From the NCBI GenBank assembly GCA_958496175.1, contig OY292276.1, forward strand, positions 24,756,001 to 24,820,000: a stretch of DNA of 64,000 bases, written 5' to 3'. Positions 1-10,999 of the stretch are shown in pieces. Positions within the stretch are counted from its first letter, which is position 1; each line of letters starts with the position of its first letter. The DNA comes from Sisyra terminalis (Eukaryota > Arthropoda > Insecta > Neuroptera > Sisyridae). The position numbers were made by a program, and so were the translations under genes. The notes beneath the pieces were generated by a model that searched no databases, was not told the DNA's origin, and worked only from the letters and a program-made list of their open reading frames with translations.

Positions 1-149
1 TAGTGCACTATCCACATATGCAGATCAGTAATTTCAAAGGGTTTGGGATAATTTCTACAGTATGTGGCTAGCCTAAGAGTTAATCAACGCTTATAAAATA
101 TTTATGTAAAATAGACAAAAGCTAAAGAAGAACTATTATCATTACGAGA

Positions 150-345
150 GTTTGAAGATATTCTAACGGGATGGACCATACTCGGAAAACAAAAGAATTC
201 ATACTTGTTGTAGAAAAAAAACTGGAGGGTTCCAGCAAAAGAAGAAGAAGACAAATTGAGGATTCATTGAAACGTGGAATTGGGCTTCACCAATTTGACA
301 AACCTTATCAGAGATAGACAACGCTGATTTCAACCACGCGGGAAA
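150..345 (+). pseudogene. LINE ORF2 C-terminal fragment (non-LTR retrotransposon)
   Basis: From about 207 the + strand reads VEKKLEGSSKRRRRQIEDSL followed by KRGIGLHQF, then a stop; a neighbouring frame continues with FTNLTNLIRDRQR. This is the layout of the region after the reverse transcriptase in many insect LINE ORF2 proteins: a basic G-K-x-x-G-x-x-x-R-G-R patch, a W/D-I segment, then A-x-D-R-x-x-W. The usual R-W-x-D-D core is lost and the frame shifts at least once, so it is a dead fragment. A similar piece at 5120-5275 shares the EGKLEGS/KKRGRK segment and looks roughly three-quarters identical at DNA level. Clade (RTE, Jockey or CR1) cannot be assigned from so short a tail. No target-site duplication or poly(A) was found. 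Confidence 0.6.
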
Positions 346-580
346 CTAAATCTGCCACCAGGCAGAAAACAGAAATAGTGCAAATAACAGGGCTATTTTG
401 TTGATTTATAGCAAAAGAAATGAAATATACTTTTGATAAGTTGGAATGATACATTTTTTAGAACTAACATCTGGTGGCTTTTCGCTTTATTTCGAATTTT
501 ATTTCGCTCAAAATAAAAGTATATCAATTTAAATGCAATTATTGCAAATTTTGGTATTTCCAATCTTAAAATATCTAAAT

Positions 581-792
581 CAAGGGTGGCCAACCAAAAT
601 AATAGTCGCGCCATATTAGAAATACATCGAAACTCCGCGGGTCACATAAAATTATACATCATTATTAGATTTTGATACACTGTCGACATTTTTAATTTAT
701 TGGTTTTTCACCTTTTCACCACTTTGGTCAATATAAAATAAAAATATTTTGTAAAAGTAGGATGAGTCTCGCGAGCGGGTTGACTACCTCTG
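581..792. mobile_element. hAT-type MITE, copy 1, with 8-bp target-site duplication
   Basis: The element begins CAAGGGTGGCCAACC and ends GGTTGACTACCTCTG, which are imperfect terminal inverted repeats starting CA and ending TG. It is flanked by ATCTAAAT (573-580) and ATCTTAAT (793-800), an 8-bp duplication with one mismatch, the length expected for hAT transposons. It has no coding capacity. The interior shares CCGCGGG-TCACATA and ATTAGATT-GATAC blocks with the element at 51929-52179, so the two are copies of one family. The terminal GGTGGCCAACC and internal GCGGGCCAC style is common among non-autonomous hAT elements. Confidence 0.85.
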
Positions 793-800
793 ATCTTAAT

Positions 801-2740
801 ATTAAGAATGAAAATATCAAGGAAAGCATTTTATTCTTCGTGTTTTTCTTCCCGAAGAAAAACATTCATGCATTGCAATTAATATAAAAATAATGTCTCG
901 TTTTCATTAATTTTTCGGTTCCTCATTTTACCGTTTTACTGATAACATGGTCCGCATAATTGTTACAAGTGCTTTTCTTTATACATGTGCTTTTAAAGTT
1001 TAAACTTAAAAGTTATCTTTAAAAAATTTGTTCTTCAAAAAAGTTAAGACAACATTTTCAAAAATGATGGTTTTTTCTTACAAAAAATCATAACTTAGAT
1101 CGTAAAATTTAGATTAAATCTTCTAATTTTGTAATCAAAAATAATCATGACGAGTTGTATTATTACACGGAAGAGTAATTATTTTTAAAATAATAGCCAA
1201 AGTTTTTAAATTTAACTCCATTAAATTTAAGGGATACAACCCGCACTGAAGTCCCGGCAATATTTTTTGATTACCAGCATCATAAAACTATCTAAACTTT
1301 CCACATTTGAAATTTTGTAAACGTAAAAAATTTACAAAAAAACTTAAAATGTTTTATATTTACGGTATAACCTTGACAAGTCATTAGTGCGGATGGATGT
1401 AAAGTTGAATTACCTGAAACAGAAGAGGAAAATATTAGAAAATTATTAATTATTTTTTTTTTTTGGTGTTTGAAATTGAAAAGTCTCATAATTCCTGGTT
1501 TCTCTCAATTGCATGTTTCAATTGAGTTTTGTAATTAACGAGTTTGAATAGATATATGAAGGCTTTACATCTTCTTAAAGTTGGGCGAAGCAATTATGGA
1601 TATCGTTGAAAAGTTTATATGAAATAAAGGGCATGTCTAAGAGCTTAAACTCTCTCACCTCAGATAATTACAACGATCATTACGTGAATATCCTTTCGAA
1701 TACGGAAATAATTACACGTCTTTGTTGCTAGGCTCGTAATTTATCATTGATGTAATCCTCTTTTGCCTTACAACACATTTCAAATGTCCTGAGCCATTCG
1801 CGTATCAATACAAGAGCGAATAATTCAATCTTAACAGCTTTATTAAGCATACATCGTTTACGTTAAAAATAAATTGCATCTCTTAGCCACTTTTTATATA
1901 CTCTTTTTATACTCTTTTATTCCTCGTTTGTAGGCAATAGAGAAGTTATTAAAGCGTGTTTTGAACAGTTCAAGAGCGTTGGCATATGCTGAAAGATTAT
2001 TGTGAATGCTTTCTAAGGTAGATATTAGATAACCGTTTTCTGTTCAGACATGAAAAATGGTTACAAACCTTTGTGAAGCAGGCGAGATTTAAACGTGTGA
2101 TATACTGAAAACGATTTTGTTGAACCACCATGGACATAAACATATTATGTATTATATAAAATAGGTCGAGATTGGAACGATGAAAAATATATATTTACTG
2201 TACAATGTAATCAGAAATCTAAACAAATTCTTTCGAGTATTTTTACCAAAGGCGCAAAAAGTTTAATCGCTTCTGAGAAAAAAAAAATGACCAGTTTCAA
2301 TTGTTAAATTTTTCTCAGGGTGATTTTTCTTTGATTGTGTAACAAGTAATTGTCGAAAGAGTTCAACAAATACAAAAAGCCGAGCTTTGGTTTTATGTTG
2401 ATTTCTTAAAGAAAACTTGACCCTGAATAAACAACAAAAGGAAAATTAAATATTTAAATTAAATTTTTTTTTTGACTTCCAAAGATAAAGTAATAACTCA
2501 CTAGAAATCAAAGAAATAAACGGTTGCGAAGTTGTCCCAAAGATCATATAAGTACCTAGGAACCCTATTCACTAACCTGGCACTGGAAGATGCAGTACAG
2601 AAATCAAACGGCGTATAACAATAACTAACAATGGGAAAATTATTGAAAAAATTAAGGAAAGTACAACCATTTGAAAAAACAAAAAAGTAAAAGTAGCTAA
2701 TGTGCTGATTTTTCAAAAAAAAAAACGAGGTACAAAAGTT
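801..2740. other. gene-free AT-rich stretch, nothing recognised
   Basis: No coding frame, RNA gene or repeat recognised. Open frames on the minus strand at 1292-1489 and 2501-2716 have random-looking composition. Homopolymer A/T runs are common. Confidence 0.6.
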
Positions 2741-2749
2741 TGGAAACCC

Positions 2750-3110
2750 TCGAACTATGGGTATTATGCAGACGCATACTAAGTGTTATGGACAGAGAAA
2801 AAAAAATCGATCTTGCAAAAACTAAATTAAACATACATGGTATAATCCATAAGTAGCATAAATAAGGCATACTTGCGGAACTTCGGTTATATGACTAGGA
2901 ATACTGGAGAAATGAAACTACTTATAGTTGAATGGAAAATGGATGGCAAAAATAGCAGAAGAAAATCTCCCATACAATGGACCGTATAAATATGCTGATT
3001 GGGTACTTATTATCTAAAACAACAACACAAGCACAGTACAAGGAGACTTGGAAGAAGTTATCACCAAATCCATAGGGGTGAAAAAACAAAAGAGAGAAGT
3101 GACTCGTATA
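2750..3110 (+). pseudogene. LINE ORF2 C-terminal fragment with GHM-TRN and EGKMDGK blocks
   Basis: Piecewise translation of the + strand gives RRILSVMDRE, then AYLRNFGYMTRNTGEMK, LLIVEWKMDGKNSRRKSPIQ and WT, then TQAQYKETWKKL. These follow the order seen downstream of the reverse transcriptase in insect non-LTR retrotransposons: R-R-x-L...W-x-D, then L-x-Y-x-G-H-x-x-R-N, L-L-x-x-x-E-G-K-x-x-G-K, R-x-x-x-x-x-x-W-T-D, and a final A-x-x-R-x-x-W. The invariant GH is GY and several stops and frameshifts intervene, so it is a relic. It is a different copy from the fragments at 150 and 5120. No 3' tail or duplication was recognised. Confidence 0.6.
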
Positions 3111-5119
3111 ATACGAATTCGTATAACATCGAACTTGTTTTATGGGAGAAGGGAGTGTACTAAACTTTGTAAATAAAAAAAAAATGTGTATATTAAAAAC
3201 CCAAATTTGGTTTTACTACTGTGAAAGTTTATTCTAGAAAATTCGGGATGTATGATCACCTTGGTAAATATGTATATTGAATAACAAAACTCATGAATGT
3301 TTTGAACATAATATTTGGTTAAATGTGTTTTTTTGAACGCACATATCACAAAGAGGATAATTATTTTTGTGAAATGAATAAAATTTTGTTTATATTAATT
3401 ATCAAAATTAAATAATCCAGAAAATAAAAATTGTAATATTTAATAACACTTTTTTAGTTTCATTTATAACAATGATGGAGTTAATTTGCATTTGTTGTTC
3501 CACTATCATTTCATTTTCCATTTTCATCCCAATCCAATTTAAATTGAAAAAAAATCTTCAATTACAAAATTGGTTGCATTAAAGAAGATTACAAAATGAA
3601 AAATCGAATTTCCAACCGACTCCAACTTACGTTATGTCTCGCTTATTAATTACATTTTCTTTAGAAGTTTATTACATTTTCATCTCTTATACAATCAGCC
3701 AAGGCGAGGAAAATTGACTGATTGTTATTAGCACGTTCCTGACAGCTCTAAAAAGAGCCTCAATTACGTAATACAATTTTATTTTGTTTGCTTATAATTA
3801 TGTTTACGCTTTACAAGAAATAAAAATCGCAACAAAGTAACTTTTTTCCTTTTGAGATGAAGAAAATTTTCTGAATCAATTAAAGTTTTATTTTTGTCTT
3901 GATTTCATTGAAGCCGAAGTTGTTTACCAAATAAGTTTTTGTTCTACCTCGACAGTGAGTTTCTGTTTGCCATTAAACATTTATGATTTATTTTTTCAAG
4001 ATTTGAATGTCGAGGAAAATGAAATTTTAATGTTGTTATTATTGGAGTAATTTTGGTTTTATATTATTCACTGATGGGTGTTGTAATAACGGAATGAATT
4101 AAGGTTAGTCTCGTTAGGATTGCCGTGTTTGGTTTGGGGTATTTATGAGTAGTGTTATTTGGGAAAACATGAACTAATAAATTTTCATTGTTTTAGGAGA
4201 AAGGTGGAACGCAATTAGCATGTCTTTTGGCAGTAGTTTTGTGCGAATAAGACATATGAAAAAATAAGTTTTTCGTCGCCTGCGGTAAATAGGGGGATTT
4301 GGACCATGTAAGACCCATATAAGATACTTTTTTTAATATAATGTCGAAAAGAATATCTCGTCAAGTTATAATTCAAACAAGCAGACTTAAATTAAAGTTT
4401 TTATTAAAGAATTCAAGTTTCTGTTTAGGTTCTAATAAAAGATTCCTTCGAACTCTCGTGGAAAAGAGGTAAGCGCGTCTATATTATTTTCTTTTTAAAA
4501 ATAGTAAAGTAAATATATTGCTTATATGCACAAAAATGGGAAAGCTTAGATCTCTTTCGACCTTTGCAAACTTTATTGAATCATTAAATACCAATGCTCG
4601 GAATTGTAGAACGAAGCAATATTGATTTATACTACCTCAAGTCAATTCCATCGTTTTAATTTTCAAATTTTGTTCTAAAAATCGGACAGTTTTTCGGTTT
4701 TCGGTCTCATTCTCACTGAATACCTTTGATTTCATTATACTTTTATAAATGTATTCGTTTGTAGTCTAGGATTATAAGGATAGTGACAAAAAAACTGTTC
4801 TTTAAACCTGTTTGCACAATATTATCATTTTATTCGTTAACCTTCCTAAATATATGCATAAAAAAGGATTTGGGCGAACATAATCTCGTAGCATTTCATA
4901 CGGTTTTCAAATTCGTTCAATACCGGATAGGTTGTTAACTCATTTTTACTCACATGTTTCTTACATACATACATATGATTTGAAACTCTAATGTTGAACG
5001 ATTACTTTCCATATAGAAATTTGAATTGCAAGGGTGAAATGAGAAGTATATTTTATGGTAACAGTAATCCACATTTAACTGGATTATACTATAATTAAGA
5101 TTTAAACTTAATACAAAAA
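3111..5119. other. gene-free AT-rich stretch
   Basis: Nothing recognisable. Minus-strand open frames at 3140-3349 and 4950-5168 are short and of random composition; the second overlaps the LINE tail on the opposite strand. Confidence 0.6.
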
Positions 5120-5275
5120 AATATAGAATCATACTTGCTACTATAGAAGGGAAACTAGAAGGTTCCAAGAAAAGAGGAAGAAAACGGATTAAAATTCTGG
5201 GTTTGTTAAAAAGAGGTATTGATTACTCCCGGATAGTCATTGTTGCGGGGAAAAATCATGGGGGAAACTAATTCT
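5120..5275 (+). pseudogene. LINE ORF2 C-terminal fragment
   Basis: One frame reads TIEGKLEGSKKRGRKRIKIL, then GLLKRGIDYSRI and GKNHGGN before a stop. The E-G-K-x-E-G-x-x-x-R-G-R-x-R patch is characteristic of the post-reverse-transcriptase tail of insect LINE ORF2. It shares the stretch from TCATACTTG through GGAAACTAGAAGGTTCCA-AAAAGA with the fragment at 150-345, in the same orientation, indicating two copies of one family about 5 kb apart. Both are truncated at a similar upstream position, consistent with 5'-truncated insertion and later decay. Confidence 0.6.
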
Positions 5276-5339
5276 GATGATAAGAGAAAAACAAAAAAGT
5301 ATTTGTTTAAGAAAATTAAATTAAAAGTTAAAGAAAATT

Positions 5340-5660
5340 AAAATAAAAAAAAATTGCTACTCGCATATTTTCCAAGATAATACCGTTTTCTTTCATCTCA
5401 AACCACAAAAACACACCAATTAATAGCGTAAAAGTAAAAAAATCGATATTTTAATATTTATGGAAAAGTTCCAAAGGTCAACTGCTAAGAATCAACTAAG
5501 AATCACTGCATGGGAGTTTTCGTGAAAATTTGCGAGCCACAGATTTTTTTTTCAAATTTCTCGAACCACGAAAAGCAGCAAAACATTTCGTAGTTGCTTT
5601 TTCCAAATTCAAAAGTATAATGCTAACTTGAAGAAAGTGTAGTCTACTGAATGTAGAATG
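5340..5660. repeat. interspersed repeat F, reverse-oriented unit
   Basis: Contains blocks CTCGCATATTTTCCA, ACCACAAAAACACACCAATT, GCGAGCCACAGATTTTTT, TCTCGAACCACGAAAAGCAG and TTTCGTAGTTGCTTTTTCC, followed by an AAAAGT-TAATGCTAACTTGA block. The same blocks, in either orientation, recur at 6785-6875, 7310-7805, 7860-8000 and 28960-29480. No coding capacity. The family is unknown to me; the recurrence of one unit in both orientations suggests a fold-back element or a degraded satellite. Confidence 0.6.
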
Positions 5661-6784
5661 GTCCAGTAGAAAAGCAAAATTACCAATTTGCCTGTCATTT
5701 CTTTAAAGAAATAAGCTATGATTTTTAAATTAATAACATTCAACTACTTTTTCTATTAAACATCTTAGAAGTAAAATTACAACTTAATATATTTTTTAAT
5801 TTATTTTCCCACGTAATACAATAGCGTAACGTTAAAAATTATATCATGCAGTTTTTCATATTCGGCGCTGTAGTATGACTTTAAGTTAGAAATAATTTTT
5901 TAAAATTTATCTTTAAAGGAGTAATATGTTTTTTCAAAGGAGTGCTTTATACAGAAAAATGACTTTGATTACAGCAAATCATGACTGAAAAAAAGGTTCT
6001 GGTTTTTCTTTCGACCTAGAAAAGTTTATTTTTTTTGGATTCAGTTTCAATTTAGACTTATACTAGTAACCTGGCTTGATTGTCTTCCAAGTACTTCTCC
6101 TACATTATTCATTTGATTTCATTATAATGGAAAATTAATGAGCTTTTGTAGAGCAAATTTTCCAATATTTCCAAAGCGGTTAAACTTCTTTGTAAAAAGG
6201 CCCCGTGGACCTTTACGACCAAAAAGTACGATTAGCAATTTTGGTGCGTGTAATGAAAACAAATTAATAATTTTATAAGACCTAGTATTAAAATTTAAAC
6301 GAAATAGGTCTTTACCAAATAGAGTAACTTAGAACTTCCTCCTAAAAAATAAGAAGAAAAATTAAAATAATTTTTTATTTTTGAATTGAAAGGAGATGTA
6401 AACTATTTTTGAATGAAGAAAACAAAGGGTGTTAGAAAAATTACAACCAGGTGATAAGTTGACCCTTGTGTATGGCACGTAGGAGGGCGACGCTCAGTAC
6501 ATAGCACTTATTAGAGTTAGTAACTGTTCCCGGATTTTCTGTTCTAATTGTACAATCAAGAGGTTTTTCTTGTTGTTTTTCCAGCTTTTTTCTATTTGAT
6601 GGTACAGCAAGGCGTTATTGGATTTCACTGATGAATTGTCAATCTTTTTTAATGATAATATACTAGTTCTTTTTCCTTTACTTTGAATAGATGCAACTTT
6701 CTTCTTTGAATCAACAATTATTTACATCCATAACACTTTTGGAATTGGTAAAAATTAACAACGAAATATTTTATCGCTTTGTAG
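5661..6784. other. gene-free stretch
   Basis: Nothing recognised. A slightly GC-richer patch at about 6450-6520 (GTATGGCACGTAGGAGGGCG) is unique in the window. Confidence 0.5.
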
Positions 6785-6875
6785 TTTGGGGGATTTGGAG
6801 GAAAAAATAAATGTGGTTCGCATATTTTTCGGAAGAACCGTATATATAGTGCTAAGTCAACGTTTAGAGCTATTA
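6785..6875. repeat. interspersed repeat F, partial unit
   Basis: GTGGTTCGCATATTTTTCGG and AGTGCTAAGTCAACG match blocks of repeat F at 5340-5660 and 29190-29240 (CGCTCGTATATTCTCCAGG, then AGTGCTAACTTGC). Confidence 0.45.
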
Positions 6876-6928
6876 TAAAAATATACAAATATTGTTTTTT
6901 TTACGTTCTTAATTGGTGAGAAGTCTTT

Positions 6929-7316
6929 TAATAGCCGAGTGGTCAAGGTGACTACTCATATTCGGAGTTTTCAAAAAATTGCCTTCTATTTTTCCGCAAC
7001 TCAAATAAACAACTAAAATATCGTAAACTAATTTCTATCCTAGATCAGGATCTACAGACGCTGCTTGGATGGTTTCTGCAAGGTACATCACACTTAAAAT
7101 AAAAAACAAATTGTAAACAAAAGTATTTGTATATATATTATAAGAACAATTAATTTAATTTTATTTTTTTCTGTTTAAGGTAGGTGTTGGGTTCGATTCT
7201 CGTATCGAGAAAATTTTCGATATTTCGCAATTTTGGATTTCTATTAACCCAATAGCTAAAATCCATGGTAGTCAAAAAACGATGGTAAATAACACTTTAA
7301 AAAAATGGTGAGATTC
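6929..7316 (+). mobile_element. tRNA-derived SINE, interrupted copy
   Basis: The head (6929-6962) reads ATAGCCGAGTGGTCAAGGTG, the A-box region of the SINE family. About 215 bp of unrelated sequence follow. The body then resumes at about 7178 with GTAGGTGTTGGGTTCGATTC (B box) and CGTATCGAG-AAATTTTCGATA. The tail has GCTAAAATCCATGGTAGTC and ACGATGGTAAATAAC, ending in an A-run near 7316. The order of parts fits the uninterrupted copies at 44542 and 56635. The nature of the intervening DNA is unknown; no inverted repeats were seen at its ends. Confidence 0.7.
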
Positions 7317-7805
7317 GTGAGATTTGAAAGAAAAAAAATATCGCTCGTAAATGTCCAAGAAAACGCTTTTTAAAGAAAAAGCTTAACGAAGAGTAATTTT
7401 CAAACATTGGATTTTCCAAAAAAAATTTTCACTATTAATTGGTGTGAATTTGTGATTTGAGAGACTTGAAAGAAACAATTTTGTCGCTAGCATATTTTCT
7501 CAGAAACCTCCATTTAAAAAAAGCCTAGCTTGAAATTGCACCATTTTGAGAATGCTCCAAATTGAGCTTTTTTTATAAACGAAGTGTTCCTCGAAAATAT
7601 GTTATTGACAAAATCTTTTCTTTCAATTCTCTTGAATCACAAAAGTACACCAATTATATTAGAGCATTTTTTTTTTGTAAAATCCTATATAAAAGTCCTC
7701 CAAATTGAGCTTTTCCTTTAACCGGGTTTTCATTCGGCAAATATGCAAATGACAGATTTTTTACTATCAATTCCCTCAAAAAACTACATCACAGCAATAA
7801 GTAGC
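7310..7805. repeat. nested fold-back (inverted) array of repeat F
   Basis: Two forward units (about 7310-7400 and 7431-7510) face two reverse units (about 7583-7665 and 7708-7800). The inner pair is clearest: ATTAATTGGTGTGAATTTGT with GACTTGAAAGAAACAATTTT forward, against CACAAAAGTACACCAATTAT with CTTTCTTTCAATTCTCTTGA in reverse. Even the spacer is partly symmetrical (TTTAAAAAAAGC and GCTTTTTTTATAA). A transcript across this region could fold into a long imperfect hairpin of about 235 nt, or about 490 nt including the outer pair. No coding capacity. Confidence 0.65.
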
Positions 7806-7859
7806 TTAAAAAATTGAAAAATTTATTACAAAGCTCTAAACCATAACTGAGCAATACAT

Positions 7860-8000
7860 AAAGTTTTTCTGGAAAATAAACGAGCCACAAATTTTGGTTC
7901 ATTCAAATTTCCCGAACCACAGAAAAGCAATAAAACATTTCGTAGTTATATTTACAAATTCCAAAAGTGTCAAGCTTACTTGAAGGACGTCAATTACTTG
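7860..8000. repeat. interspersed repeat F, reverse-oriented unit
   Basis: ACGAGCCACAAATTTTGGTT, CCCGAACCACAGAAAAGCAA, ATTTCGTAGTTATATTTAC and AGCTTACTTGAAGGA parallel the unit at 5520-5650 block by block in the same orientation. Confidence 0.65.
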
Positions 8001-9049
8001 TACATATATCATTGCATAAGTACAACATGTCTCACAAATGTCTCCATTGAGCAATAATTCATTCAAAACTAATTTTTATAGACTATATTTTTCTCTATTT
8101 TTCATAACATTATATTTTCATTTTTTACGATTCCAATATTAAATTTTTGTCATTCTATCGAAGCTTATAAAAAGCACTTTAAGGCCAACTATTTCATGTG
8201 AGCTTTACAATAATTTTAACTATGACATTTACATATGCAATATCAATTTTCGGTATGAAATAGTTTCTAAATTTATTCAAAAGAAAATTTTACATCAATT
8301 TTGTGATTTATTTTCAAGCGAAAGTTAACATCAAAAGAAGTTTGGAATATATTATACGTTTTTGGGATTGTTTAAAAAGAAAAAAATTAATTTGGCTGTT
8401 AAATTTATGGTGCGATTTTGATCGTTGGTTAAGGGTGGACTGTAATTTGTTCAAATCTTTTGTCTGCGTTTTCATTACTTTCGTGGAAGCCTTGCAAACA
8501 AAATCGCTACAAACAAGGTAACAATAGAGTCAACAATTGGTTCGATGAAATGTGTCGGTTGTTGATTGTGATGTGGTCGAACATGGCATTGTTTCTTCGT
8601 TGATGTTGAAAGTGGTGTTATTATTATTCCAAGGCGTGGTCTTTGTCAACGTTGCAACTACACTGCGAGTTTAGTTACAAGTTTATTGAGGCATTTACGT
8701 CAACCCCGTACTATTACAAATTCACCCCCAACCTCGAATGCAAGGCCACCCTTAGAAACAAAAGCAAACGATTCAGTTCATTAATAATAATAAGTTTGCA
8801 ACTCATAAAATCATTTACATCGCTGTTTTCCGACAATTTACATATATCTTTTGGAGATTGGTTTTAACAAAAAACAAACTAATTTGAATTAATCAAGAAA
8901 GATTCTACTACTTGTTAAGGGTATATGCATTTATTTTCATTATAGAAAGTCCTGGTAACAACAAAAATTAGATTAATTAAAAAATAGCATATCCTTTAAC
9001 CTTAAGCTTTGCCTTTTTTGATTTTTGACTATCTTTTCTCAAAGTACAA
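8001..9049. other. gene-free stretch
   Basis: Nothing recognised. Two short + strand open frames at 8303-8521 and 8643-8867 have no recognisable domain. Confidence 0.5.
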
Positions 9050-9380
9050 CTAAGCATTCCGATAAAGGCGGGAAATAATGAGCAGTTTTGTTAAATGCGG
9101 AAAGCTCGTAAACGTTGGTAGTGGAACGCTCAATCATTATTTGTCGTCATGACAAATGGGCAAAAAAGTTGTCGGATGAAGCAGACTTATTGTATTATGT
9201 TGATGTCACCCCTGAGTTTAGAACGAAATGATGAACTGAGGGGATTCAATTCACTTAGTATTATTTTACTTTGAAGGTTCAATCTATCCATGTCACTTGA
9301 GGGTACGATATTCCCGGCATTACCCCATCTTCCGACAAAAGCACCACTATTTCCACGTGTCTGCAGAATTCACATTCATA
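9050..9380. promoter_or_regulatory. GC-richer unique island (candidate conserved non-coding element)
   Basis: Relative to its surroundings this block is GC-richer, non-repetitive and free of long A/T runs (for example TTCCCGGCATTACCCCATC and GATGTCACCCCTGAG). No recognisable reading frame or repeat copy elsewhere in the window. A regulatory role is inference only. Confidence 0.2.
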
Positions 9381-10725
9381 TTGTCGCAACTTGCACAATA
9401 ATGATTTCGTCTTATTCAATTTTCTAATAAAAATGCGTTACCAGTCAAATGTATTCCCAAAAGTAAATATTTTTTCGCTTTGTTATACTCGATAATAATG
9501 CGCATTATTTTCTTAGCATTTATTTGCTCGGTATTCTTTATTTTTTTTTACAAGGAAAAGTGCTTTAATTGAGAAAATTTCAAGTTTGCAGCCCCTTAAA
9601 AATAAATTCAAGTGGGCTGACTCCCGACCTTTAAGAGAAGACATTAGACATATTCACAAAGCAAATATTTATATTCCTTTTGCGTACGAAAGGAAAATAA
9701 AGGTGGTTTGAAAATATTTGCAGTTTGAATGATAAATATTGTAAAAAAGCTCTAAGGAGCTAATTTTTCAAATAATTTTATTAAATACATGGAACATCTT
9801 CCTGTTATCTTTGGAACGCAAAGCTCAAATTAAAGTCTCCATAACACTATGAAAATAATGAAACCTGTGTTTTTTATTATAGAACAGTGGTTCAGGCAAA
9901 ATACGTAGGGGCTGTTATGTACGCCAAGGTAAATTATTCTATATATTGATAGATAAGGTCTCAAATATGATTTTACCTAAAAGATCGACCAGAGCGCCCC
10001 CAACTCTCAAATAGAATTTTTTAAAAAATAATGAATTGTTGAAAATATTAAAATATCTAATGACTTTATAAATTGAAATAGTAAATACTTAAGAATACCA
10101 ATTTTGAAGAATTTATCAAACTAAATTGAAAATTCATTTTACATAAGGTGATAAAATTAATTATTTTAAAGGTCTCTTATTAACTATACTTAATATTATA
10201 AACAAACAAATGCGAGCTTTAAATTAAATTGTTTTGATCTTAAACAAATTTAAAATTCCAGCAACTATAATTATCAAAAATAGAAATTTCCATTAAGTTG
10301 TATGATTTCTAACCGGGCACCACTGGTGGGCTAGCAAAGCTTGAATCCTATCACTAAGCGTATTTTTGAGATGCTTTCTTACTAACGTACTACGTAAACG
10401 TATTTTTGTTTCTTTTTTCAAACATATTAATTTTTGAATGAAAATTAATGCATATTTGTACATCTTTCTTATTTTTGCATTATGTATTTTTATAGAATTA
10501 TAATTTTGCATTATACTTTGATAAGCATTCCTTTTTATCTGTTTTATCGCACGATCTGCATACTGATGCAATAAGTACATCTAGTTTAAGATATTGCATG
10601 AAAGTATTAGCTCCTGTAGAAAATTCCGTACTAGTGGTTTGGGTAGCAAAACCTATCAGGTAAATCAGTATTACTCACTTATTTATATTTAAATGGATAG
10701 CGCACTATACAGTAAAAGACAAACC
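9381..10725. other. gene-free AT-rich stretch
   Basis: Nothing recognised. It includes a 95-codon minus-strand open frame (10293-10580) rich in Lys, Ile and Arg that matches no family I know. Confidence 0.5.
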
Positions 10726-10729
10726 GCAC

Positions 10730-10990
10730 TAGCAGTAGCTGCTAGCACCGTCTACGTGGGTACAAATTTGGAATGAATTAAGCAAAATACAACAGCGCCT
10801 TTGTTGGAAACGTTGGAAACTAGATCTACTTATGGAAGTCTCTCTTCTCTGGTGTGGGCAACTGAAGCAACCAAAACAAGTAAAAAATGCAAGAGCTTGT
10901 TTCGAGCGCTTATTTGTGTAGGCTGGCGCTTAACGGAACTCAATTGTCAGCTGTTGTTTTTAGTTACTAAAAAAATTGTACCCACGTAGA
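10730..10990. mobile_element. MITE-like element with 15-bp inverted repeats
   Basis: TCTACGTGGGTACAA at 10751-10765 is the exact reverse complement of TTGTACCCACGTAGA at 10976-10990. Outward, the left side reads GCTAGCACCG and the right GGGCGGTTCGTATGCC, giving a weakly symmetrical extension (ACCG/CGGT). The left flank also carries a small hairpin, TAGCAG-TAG-CTGCTA (10730-10744). The interior is about 210 bp with no credible coding capacity. No target-site duplication could be settled, so the superfamily is unknown. Confidence 0.5.
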
Positions 10991-10999
10991 GGGCGGTTC

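Noticed and set aside
10293..10580. 95-codon minus-strand open frame rich in basic residues
   Set aside because: Lys/Ile/Arg richness is expected from AT-rich codons; no domain recognised.
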